Shown in pieces: positions 1 through 6,924 of a stretch of DNA of 64,000 nt; within the stretch, counting starts at the first letter, position 1; every line of letters begins with the position of its first letter. The DNA is taken from NCBI RefSeq assembly GCF_000143085.1, contig NC_014315.1:124001-188000 (forward strand). The letters are read 5' to 3'. The notes under the pieces were generated by a model. That model saw only the letters and a program-made list of their open reading frames with translations, searched no databases and had not been told where the DNA came from. The position numbers and the translations under genes were made by a program. This stretch comes from Nitrosococcus watsonii C-113 (GTDB lineage Bacteria > Pseudomonadota > Gammaproteobacteria > Nitrosococcales > Nitrosococcaceae).

Positions 1-97
1 TTGGAATTGTATCCGTAAAAATACCAAATTCCTCTAAAATTTCTGCCCACATGGGATAATTTTTAGCGCTGAGATTCGGCTGCGGGTTAAGCTTCAT
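1..97 (-). CDS. Start of the gene downstream of pilJ (partial)
   Basis: An ATG at 97-95 opens a frame that runs off the window edge after 32 codons (begins MKLNPQPNLS, then NYPMWAEILEEFG). A TGA lies in frame just upstream, so this ATG is the first possible start. It begins 13 nt after the pilJ stop in the same direction, so it is probably the next gene of the chemosensory operon. In related clusters that position is held by the PilK methyltransferase or the ChpA/PilL histidine kinase. Too little is visible to choose between them. Confidence 0.5.
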   Translation of the reverse strand, partial: MKLNPQPNLSAKNYPMWAEILEEFGIFTDTIP

Positions 98-110
98 CGT
101 TAATCAATGA

Positions 111-1724
111 TTATTTTGGAAGTTTAAATCCAGCTACTGATTCACGCATTTCATTGGCGTATTCAGAAAGGCGGCCGATAGAAGAGGCCGTCTCATTAGT
201 GCCTTTAGAGGTTTGGTCAGTAATTTCTTGTATAACATTCATGGTATCGGAAATGCCTGCCGCCGCCGCCGCCTGTTGTTTCGCCGCACCGGAGATATTT
301 TGAATAAGTTCTGCCAGATGGTGGGACACGCTCTCAATCTGGCCAAGAGCTCCTCCTGCATCTTGGGATAGTTTAGCGCCAGAAACCACTCCAGAAGTAC
401 TTTCTTCCATTGAGATAATAGCTTCGTGAGTATCGCTTTGAATAGTTTTGACGAGGGCATCAATCTGTTTAGTCGCGTTACTAGAACGCTCTGCTAAACG
501 CTGAACTTCATCGGCTACCACAGCGAAACCTCGCCCAGCTTCTCCAGCCATTGCCGCTTGAATAGCTGCGTTTAGAGACAAAATATTGGTCTGTTCGGCA
601 ATATCGTTGATGAGTTCCACAATTTCGCCAATTTGCTGAGAGCTTTCACCTAGTCTCTTAATTCTTTTAGATGTTTCTTGAATCTGCTCACGGATATTGT
701 CCATTCCTTCAATGGCATTTTTCACCGTTTCAGTGCCCTTGCCCGCGATTTCTACTGATTGTTTAGCAACCTCCGCTGACTTGGTTGCGTTATCTGAAAC
801 CTGTTCAATGGAAACTGCCATTTCATTAATGGCCGCGCCTACCGTTGTGATCTGTTGGGCCTGATGTTCGCTTGCATCAGCTAAATGCATGACCGTAGCT
901 TGTGTTTCCTGGGCTGAGCTCGATACTTTGATGGCGGTATCATTGATATCTTGTACTAGGGTACGTAAGGCATCAATGGTGTAGTTAATGGAATCGGCAA
1001 TGGCCCCTGTAATATCTTCAGTTACAGTTGCACTAACAGTAAGATCGCCATCAGCTAAATCGCCCATTTCGTCTAATAGTTTTAAAATTGCATCTTGATT
1101 ATGAGAATTTTTTATTTCCAGGCCATCAAATTTTTGGCGTAATGTTTTTATAGGACGAGTAAATAATATTAATAACAGAATAAGCGTGCTTATCCCGATA
1201 GCGTAGCTGGTGACTAAGATAATTTGTAACTGGTTACGTGCATTTTGATAGGACTCGACTAGACCAGTAATTATTTGGAAAAGATTATCACTATGCTCAA
1301 ATAAATTAGATATAGTGCTTTTTTGAGGAGTATCCAGCGTGTCTATAAGTTCCTTTTTTAATTGGGACCAGATAGGCTGTATTTTTTGTTGCGATTTTTC
1401 TATAGCAGTAGCTATAGAAGGTATATATATATCATTGCTATCAATTTCTTCTAACTTTTTATCAAAAGCAGAAATACCTTCATTTATTTTTTCTTTCTTG
1501 ATTTTATTGTTTGCTGTTATAAAGAAAATAAAGACAGGAAATCTCTGAGTTAAGACTCGCATCTCTGAGCCTAGCTTTATATCGATATTAATCTTATTTA
1601 TTTGCCATGTGGCATAGCTGATACCAACAATTGTAGTAAGTGCTAGTAATATCGTAATTACCGTCAGAAACAAATGCTTTCTTGCGGTTAGTGCAGAGAG
1701 ATAAATATGATTGCGGATATTCAT
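111..1724 (-). CDS. pilJ: Methyl-accepting chemotaxis protein PilJ
   Basis: Membrane chemoreceptor of the Pil-Chp system that controls type IV pili. Residue numbers use the start at 1724 (MNIRNHIY, 537 aa). A frame is open up to a TTG at 1814, but a good ribosome site (GGAGAA) sits 7 nt before the 1724 ATG, so that start is preferred. Visible parts: a first membrane helix at about 17-38, a periplasmic region, a second helix at about 168-191, a linker, and a cytoplasmic signalling hairpin. The tip is at about 370-410 ([33 protein letters not shown]). The variant [10 protein letters not shown] is typical of PilJ rather than Tar/Tsr receptors. It lies directly after pilI, in the order pilG-H-I-J. 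Confidence 0.93.
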   Translation of the reverse strand: MNIRNHIYLSALTARKHLFLTVITILLALTTIVGISYATWQINKINIDIKLGSEMRVLTQRFPVFIFFITANNKIKKEKINEGISAFDKKLEEIDSNDIYIPSIATAIEKSQQKIQPIWSQLKKELIDTLDTPQKSTISNLFEHSDNLFQIITGLVESYQNARNQLQIILVTSYAIGISTLILLLILFTRPIKTLRQKFDGLEIKNSHNQDAILKLLDEMGDLADGDLTVSATVTEDITGAIADSINYTIDALRTLVQDINDTAIKVSSSAQETQATVMHLADASEHQAQQITTVGAAINEMAVSIEQVSDNATKSAEVAKQSVEIAGKGTETVKNAIEGMDNIREQIQETSKRIKRLGESSQQIGEIVELINDIAEQTNILSLNAAIQAAMAGEAGRGFAVVADEVQRLAERSSNATKQIDALVKTIQSDTHEAIISMEESTSGVVSGAKLSQDAGGALGQIESVSHHLAELIQNISGAAKQQAAAAAGISDTMNVIQEITDQTSKGTNETASSIGRLSEYANEMRESVAGFKLPK

Positions 1725-1815
1725 TCGCTTTTCTCCAGAACGGCGAGCCAGTTTAATTTCGCTATAATCAGAATTTATTTCCATTACTTTAATTAAGCCC
1801 TCATGGGCCCTCAAT

Positions 1816-2352
1816 TTAGACGGTTGCTAGGAAAAAGCTCTCTTGTTCTATAAGCAGATGAAAATCAAATTCCAACCATATTTCTCTGTTCTGAACGAAC
1901 CCTCTTTGAATATAGCGATTAAGGGGATCATTCGATGGAAGTTGCTGCCCGGTCCATTCTTCGTCTAAAAAATGTTTGAGTCCGAAAACCTCTTCTACCA
2001 GTAAGCCCGTAATGAGTTTTTTCTTGGTGACAACCAAAATCTTGCTTCTATGAGTCTGATTTGATGGGGTACCATAGATATAGGCGTGAAGATCTATAAG
2101 AGGTAATATATAGCCGCGGATATTTGCAATTCCTAGTACCCAAGGCTTAGCGCCGGGAACCCTCGCTATCGCAGGACAGGGAAAAACTTCACATACCTGG
2201 GTAAGGAGAGCAGCTAGTTTTTGGTTTCCAAGAAGAAAACCAAGGTTTGTCCATCTTTGGCGGATAGCAGTTTGCTGTGGTAGAGCAGCCCCATGCCGGC
2301 GGTTTTGAGCTTCGATACCGCGAAGTATGGAAAAAGGGTTATTCTTGTCCAT
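1816..2352 (-). CDS. pilI: CheW-like coupling protein PilI
   Basis: Scaffold that couples the PilJ receptor to the ChpA histidine kinase in the twitching-motility pathway. It has 178 aa, the usual PilI length, and one CheW-like domain over about residues 35-170. Recognisable parts are [16 protein letters not shown] (metal-free CheW core), LPLIDLHAY, and the late [13 protein letters not shown] segment. The start is ATG with only a weak ribosome site, and the gene sits 11 nt downstream of pilH, so coupled translation within the operon is likely. Its stop lies 91 nt before the preferred pilJ start, although the pilJ frame is open through that gap. Confidence 0.92.
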   Translation of the reverse strand: MDKNNPFSILRGIEAQNRRHGAALPQQTAIRQRWTNLGFLLGNQKLAALLTQVCEVFPCPAIARVPGAKPWVLGIANIRGYILPLIDLHAYIYGTPSNQTHRSKILVVTKKKLITGLLVEEVFGLKHFLDEEWTGQQLPSNDPLNRYIQRGFVQNREIWLEFDFHLLIEQESFFLATV

Positions 2353-2363
2353 GCTATGGTTGC

Positions 2364-2729
2364 TTAGGAATTGATTAGCATATTAATTTTATTAAATAAT
2401 TCTTCCTTATCCACTGGCTTAGACAAATAGCCTTTAGCCCCTTGACGTAGCCCCCAAACTCGATCCGTTTCCTGATTTTTTGCCGATATGATTATTACAG
2501 GTATTTCAGCGGTTTCTGGATCACGCTTTAGCTTTCTTGTAGCTTGGAAGCCGTTAACCTGTGGCATTACAACATCCATTAAAATTAAATCAGGTTTTAA
2601 TGTTTTGGCTTTGGTCATGCCTTCTAAGCCATTATTAGCAAAGGAAACAGTAAAACCTTTCTTTTCTAGCATTATCCTAAATGCATGAGTTTCTGTTGAG
2701 GAATCATCAACTACTAAGATATGTGCCAT
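2364..2729 (-). CDS. pilH: Response regulator PilH
   Basis: Single-domain receiver that takes phosphate from ChpA and opposes or tunes PilG in pilus control. The preferred start is the ATG at 2729 (MAHILVVDDSST), which has AGGA 8 nt upstream and matches the family N-terminus; an ATG five codons earlier is also in frame. This gives 121 aa. Receiver landmarks are the acidic pair in VVDDS, the phospho-acceptor Asp in LILMDVVMPQVNGFQATR, and the conserved Lys in YLSKPVDKEEL. PVIIISAKNQETDRVWG closely resembles PilH proteins. No output domain follows. Confidence 0.93.
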   Translation of the reverse strand: MAHILVVDDSSTETHAFRIMLEKKGFTVSFANNGLEGMTKAKTLKPDLILMDVVMPQVNGFQATRKLKRDPETAEIPVIIISAKNQETDRVWGLRQGAKGYLSKPVDKEELFNKINMLINS

Positions 2730-2811
2730 AGGGTGTTCCTGCATCTGGAAGGTTCTGGTTAATGTTGATTTTATTTTTTAGTCAAATATTAGTAGCTAAT
2801 GTCAAAAACAA

Positions 2812-3210
2812 TCATGAGTGACTGCAGTGGCTTGAAATAGCACCTAAGAGTTCTTCACGAGTAAAAGGTTTTGTTAGATATTGGTCACAACCCGCGATAC
2901 GGCCACGTGCTCGGTCAAATAAACCATCTTTGCTAGAGAGCATAATAACTGGAGTATTTTTCAATGCAGAGTTGTTTTTTATCAAGGTGCAGGTTTGATA
3001 ACCATCTAGCCTTGGCATCATAATATCTATAAATATGATGTCTGGGTGGTGTTGGTTTATTTTGGGAAGAGCCTCGAATCCATCTTCTGCTGTTACTACT
3101 TTGCAACCAAATTTTTTAAGTAAAGTTTCTGCTGTTTTACGAATAGTTTTACTATCGTCAACGACCATAACTTTAAGGCCATTAAATTCGATATTTTCCG
3201 CATTACTCAC
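2812..3210 (-). CDS. pilG: Response regulator PilG
   Basis: Single-domain CheY-like regulator that, when phosphorylated by ChpA, promotes pilus extension and cAMP signalling in the Pseudomonas model. It has 132 aa. Landmarks are VMVVDDSKTIRKTAETLLKKFG at the N-terminus, the acceptor Asp in IIFIDIMMPRLDGYQTC, PVIMLSSKDGLFD, and the Lys in QYLTKPFTREEL. The match to PilG is close along the whole length. It is the first gene of the minus-strand cluster, so the operon promoter should lie in the AT-rich stretch just beyond 3210, though I see no convincing -35/-10 pair. Confidence 0.95.
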   Translation of the reverse strand: MSNAENIEFNGLKVMVVDDSKTIRKTAETLLKKFGCKVVTAEDGFEALPKINQHHPDIIFIDIMMPRLDGYQTCTLIKNNSALKNTPVIMLSSKDGLFDRARGRIAGCDQYLTKPFTREELLGAISSHCSHS

Positions 3211-4122
3211 AGCAGGTATCTCCCAACTTTAATTATGTTCCATTCAAACAATACACTACTGATTGAGGAAGAGTTATTTATTAAAATCATAAAATTTACC
3301 CTGCGAGGGATAGTGCTAGACGTATCACCTGATTTTTATGCCTATGCAATCCCTGCGCTTGTACAAAAATTGCTAGAACATTAATCGACGGCTAGTCATT
3401 ATTCTTTAATGCTGGGTTTCGATTATTTTAGTCATCAATAATTTGGATTGTATTTGAGATATATTCGGTTCTTAATAAAAGTTATATCGTGATAACTATA
3501 AGCAGGTATCTGATTATTAGAGATAAAAATTGATAGAATGCTTTATATATCAGATAGCACGGCAACATCACAACTTACAAGCGTATGTACAGCGAATTAG
3601 ACATTAGACAGATGCCTCATTGTTATGGAGCCTTGTTAAATCTCTTGTTATCTTAGGTAAGAAGAGTGGCCCATTACAGTCATGTATGCTGTTTATGGAT
3701 AGTTATAAGGCTTACCACGGAATAAAGGAAAGCATTATGGGAAAAACTAGGCTGGGACGTGAGAACCATCAATAGCATACCGAAGATAACCCAATCAGTA
3801 CTAAGCGATTTTGTGATAGGAAACACAGATTTAGTACACTGAAAAAGTATCCTCGGTAACAATTTGATATACCTATAAAGAGGACCTCCTTGCAGAGGTA
3901 AAAGAATATTTACACTACGAACAAATAGCTGAGTTTATTGGAACGATTATACCTATGTGATCCTGCTAATGTTGCGGTAGTAGAGGAATTATTATCTATT
4001 TAAACGAGTATTGAGAAGAATGAGTCAGCATCTTGGAAAGAAAGGATTTATATTACTATCACAATAGAAAATATTAGCGGAACAGTTAGAACGAGGTATT
4101 TAGAAAAAACTTTGGTATACCT
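3211..4122. other. AT-rich intergenic region between divergent pil and GTPase modules
   Basis: About 0.9 kb, clearly more AT-rich than its neighbours and full of stops in all frames. It must hold the promoters of pilG (minus) and of the gene starting at 4123 (plus). Short coding-like fragments appear around 3690-3860 on the plus strand, for example a frame reading MDSYKAYHGIKESIMGK, and again near 4010-4100. They could be remains of a decayed mobile or orphan gene, but I could not assign a family. No tRNA, strong hairpin or intact gene was seen. Confidence 0.5.
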
Positions 4123-5310
4123 ATGGTGAATTCAAACTCGGTTCCTTTACGTGTGGCTACTTTTGGTGTAGGCCAACATGTAAGAAAGCTGTTAGAGATG
4201 GCGTTTGCGGGGCCTGGCAAGGGAAACTATTTTTTAGTAGAAGAAACCGCTGCTGAAGTAGGTATTCTTGATTTGGATGGCCCTCGATGGAAGGCGTTAT
4301 GGAAAAATTATAGATCTCGTTTCCCTAAACGCCCAACTCTTATCATGTCTATGCGCCCCACTGTTTTTCAGGACACTGTGGTTATCCCTAAGCCAGTGAG
4401 GTTAGAGATTTTATTGGCGGCTTTGGAAAAGCTTAGAGTAAATTGTAGATGCGGAGGGGAAGCGCCGAAATTATCTCTACAGCAACCGCTAAAATCACGC
4501 CCTGGGGTTGAAGTATCAAAGTCTTCTCAGATTGTCCCCTCTTCTATACTACCTAGCAGTACAGCATATCAACCTTTTATTTTTGGTGCTGCAGAGGCGA
4601 TGGAGAGACGAGCGATCCATGAGTACTGCGGTAATGCGCCTGATCGCGATGTTACTGATCCTATTCAATTGGAAAAAATCTATTATGATTCTCACCGTTA
4701 TCTTCAAGGCCATCTCCATAACGCGCTTATCAAAGCCCAAGCTATAGGAGGCGCTCGCATTACTACCAGTGGTTGGGGTGAAGTCATTATCTCGCTTGAG
4801 TCCAGCCAGATTATGCTTAAACTAAGTGATAGACAGCTTCGGCCGCTATGTGTGATGCCATTAGCTAAGGCAAATGTTGATATCAGCACGCTTACTCCAC
4901 AAGAGGTGGAGGCGTTGTCCTCCCAGGTTGTTTATTCAGACTCATGGCAGCCTCTGCAGCCCTTACTATGGAAAGTCGCTTTGTGGACTTCGCGGGGACG
5001 GATTCCCCTGGATGTGCCTCTTGATCGTCCTGTATGCCTCAAGCACTGGCCTAATCTTACCCGGCTATTGCTGACACCCCACGCGATGCGTATTGCTGCG
5101 CTCTGGATGGTGCGGCCTTGTTCTTTAATGGGAACCGTCGCTGCTTTGCAGATACCCCAGCGTTATGTCTTTGCTTTTTTTAGTGCTGTCCATAGCTTGG
5201 GACTGGTAGCGCTAGAGCAGATTACGGTAAAGGAAGCGCCTTTATCAATCCCCGTCCCTCAGCATAAAGGTATCCTGGACAGAATCTTGAATCGATTACG
5301 TCAAAGTTAG
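4123..5310 (+). CDS. Conserved protein with degenerate receiver-like N-terminus, partner of the GTPase
   Basis: 395 aa, no signal peptide. The first 110 residues look like a response-regulator receiver without the usual acidic site: VRVATFGVGQ-like start, AEVGILDLDG, TLIMSMRP, then VIPKPV with the conserved Lys-Pro followed by an LLAALEKLR helix. A linker rich in Ser/Pro/Gln (about 120-150) leads to a second region (about 180-385). That region ends in a helical segment (RIAALWMVRPCSLMGTVAALQIPQRYVFAFFSAVHSLGLV) that could be a winged-helix or helical bundle. The gene precedes an MglA-like GTPase gene by 52 nt on the same strand. I infer a cytoplasmic regulatory partner of that GTPase; the exact function is not known to me. 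Confidence 0.7.
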   Translation: MVNSNSVPLRVATFGVGQHVRKLLEMAFAGPGKGNYFLVEETAAEVGILDLDGPRWKALWKNYRSRFPKRPTLIMSMRPTVFQDTVVIPKPVRLEILLAALEKLRVNCRCGGEAPKLSLQQPLKSRPGVEVSKSSQIVPSSILPSSTAYQPFIFGAAEAMERRAIHEYCGNAPDRDVTDPIQLEKIYYDSHRYLQGHLHNALIKAQAIGGARITTSGWGEVIISLESSQIMLKLSDRQLRPLCVMPLAKANVDISTLTPQEVEALSSQVVYSDSWQPLQPLLWKVALWTSRGRIPLDVPLDRPVCLKHWPNLTRLLLTPHAMRIAALWMVRPCSLMGTVAALQIPQRYVFAFFSAVHSLGLVALEQITVKEAPLSIPVPQHKGILDRILNRLRQS

Positions 5311-5362
5311 CCATCCTCTATGATGATGTCAGAATTGAAATCTACCTGTTTTATAAAATTTA

Positions 5363-5908
5363 ATGTCAAATCATAAGCTCATTTTTACTGGTCCCGTAGG
5401 GGTCGGCAAAACAACAGCGATTAGCGTGTTGAGTGATATTCCTACCGTCAGCACAGACGAGGTGGCTAGCGATATGACGCGACGAAAAGATCCTCGGACT
5501 ACGGTAGCCATGGACTACGGGTTGATGAATGTATCGGAAACGGAAAGAATTCACCTCTATGGTACACCTGGCCAAGAACGATTTGACTTTATGTGGGATA
5601 TTTTGACTGAAGGGGGGATTGGGTTGGTATTGCTGTTAGACAACAGCCGTACTAATCCCCTTCAGGATATACATTTTTTTCTTGGCGCTTTTCGAGAATT
5701 CATTTCTCGTACGGGTGTGGCAATCGGGGTATCACGAATGGATGTGCACTCCCAGCCCAAAATCAGTGATTATTATCAAGGATTGCAAGGATTTGCTACG
5801 AAACCGCCAATTCTTGAAGTAGATGCCCGTAACCGCAGGGATATTTCCTTGCTAATACAAATATTGCTTTATTCTTTAGATTCAGGATTGGCTAATTCAA
5901 ATGGTTAG
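5363..5908 (+). CDS. MglA-like small Ras-family GTPase
   Basis: 181 aa cytoplasmic GTPase of the bacterial Ras-like group. P-loop GPVGVGKTT at residues 8-16; switch region with RKDPRTTVAMDYG; G3 motif LYGTPGQERFDFMW at about 67-79; a G4-like segment GVSRMD in place of NKxD. Such GTPases usually pair with a roadblock/LC7 protein that stimulates GTP hydrolysis, as MglA does with MglB in cell polarity and pilus control. Here the next reading frame is a roadblock-type gene, now broken. The location beside pilGHIJ suggests a role in placing or activating type IV pili, which is an inference. No obvious ribosome site precedes the ATG. Confidence 0.82.
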   Translation: MSNHKLIFTGPVGVGKTTAISVLSDIPTVSTDEVASDMTRRKDPRTTVAMDYGLMNVSETERIHLYGTPGQERFDFMWDILTEGGIGLVLLLDNSRTNPLQDIHFFLGAFREFISRTGVAIGVSRMDVHSQPKISDYYQGLQGFATKPPILEVDARNRRDISLLIQILLYSLDSGLANSNG

Positions 5909-6541
5909 CTATCGAATTATTTATTCCCAATCAATATGTGTTACCAACGCCAGGGGGGCCTATTACGCCATCTCGAGTCCTGTAGTGGAGCCTGCCCGGG
6001 AGCTATTGTTTCGAGTTGTTTCAGGAAGGCAATACGCCTCCGCTAACCGCCGAGCAAGTGCAAGCCTGGGGAGAAGATGGGGCTGTAACTTTAGAGTTGA
6101 TTTTTCGGGTGCAATCCTTGGCTTGGTTGCAAGGTATACCGCTTTCCCGTGAAGCCCCGACAGGGTCATTAGAAGGTGCCTTGCCAAATTTGTTAGCTAA
6201 ATTATCTGGCAGTGGGAAGGCGCTGCTTTCCGACGATCAGGGATTCCATCTCGCAACCCATGATTATGGGCGCGAGGCTGCTGAAGAGTTATCTGCCCTG
6301 AGTGCTGATTTAAGTGCTTTGAATGAGCGCCATAAGGGCTTATTGCAAGGCTATTTAAAGCTACGCTCAAGGGGCTGGGGGCTGGGGGCTGGGGGTGTCG
6401 CTGGGACTAGTCAGGTAGGGTTTTGGTCCCTTTAGTATGGGAAAGCAGTTCTTTATGTTAATTATTGGGGATCGTCCCCGTTTTAATCAGCCGGCATTTA
6501 CTGAGCTTATTTGGTTATTAGCGCGACGTTACTCTCACTGA
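5899..6541 (+). pseudogene. Broken roadblock/LC7-type partner of the GTPase
   Basis: One frame reads through a plausible protein: LAIELFIPNQYVLPTPGG, then FELFQEGNTPPLTAEQVQAW, KALLSDDQGFHLATHDYG, AAEELSALSADLSALNERHKG. It is interrupted three ways. There is no start codon in this frame after a TAA at 5893. An in-frame TAG lies at 5983-5985 (CAG would read Gln). Near the T run at 6421-6424 the frame must move by one base to continue as GFGPFSMGKQFFMLIIGD and finish ARRYSH with a TGA at 6539. Removing one T from that run restores the reading. A C-terminal part might still be translated from TTG 6016. The family assignment rests on the SDDQG...AAEELSALSADL pattern and on context. Confidence 0.72.
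6371..6395 (+). repeat. Heptanucleotide tandem repeat (GGGGCTG)x3
   Basis: Three perfect head-to-tail copies of GGGGCTG at 6371-6391, followed by a partial GGGG. It lies inside the broken roadblock-type gene, where it encodes a low-complexity GWGLGAG stretch. A change of one copy would shift the frame by one base, so the tract could be a slippage site, but the three copies present keep the upstream frame open. Confidence 0.85.
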
Positions 6542-6924
6542 TGCGAATAATATTGTTGGGGAAGTTATAATCCGTATGCGTTAGCCTGAAGCACTAGGGT
6601 ATCGAGGCTTGTTTACACCATTATCCTAGAAGAAAACATGTCGTCGCATCCGCCGCAATTTTGCTATTTTCATTTTGTCTCGCCGCTTCACTCTCAATCC
6701 GTTGCGCCATAATATCCATGCCTGCTTACAGTCTTGACAGGATATTACTGTATAGCGGAATCTGTGAACGTTGAATAGCCCTGTTCCTGAAAGAAGGTCA
6801 ATGGTGATGGCTACGTTATTAAACTCTCCCACGCTAAACAGAAGGTGCCGGAAGGGATAGGCATGTTGCACAATTCCTTATCCCTTTCTGGCGGGTAATT
6901 GCTAAGATTTTCCGCAAACCATCA
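6542..6924. other. Intergenic region before glnE
   Basis: About 380 bp without a supported gene. A minus-strand frame of 81 codons (6626-6871) has unusual composition and no family resemblance; I treat it as chance. The glnE promoter is expected here but I see no confident match. Confidence 0.4.

Noticed and set aside
5901-6152. 83-codon frame starting with an ATG that overlaps the GTPase stop
   Set aside because: It looked like the natural next gene, but its product shows no family pattern, while a different frame over the same bases continues directly into the roadblock-like sequence.
6371-6395. The GGGGCTG repeat as direct cause of the frameshift in the roadblock-type gene
   Set aside because: The upstream frame stays open through all three copies to 6430. 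The alternative frame has a TAG at 6416-6418, so the shift must occur after the repeat, at or near the T run at 6421.
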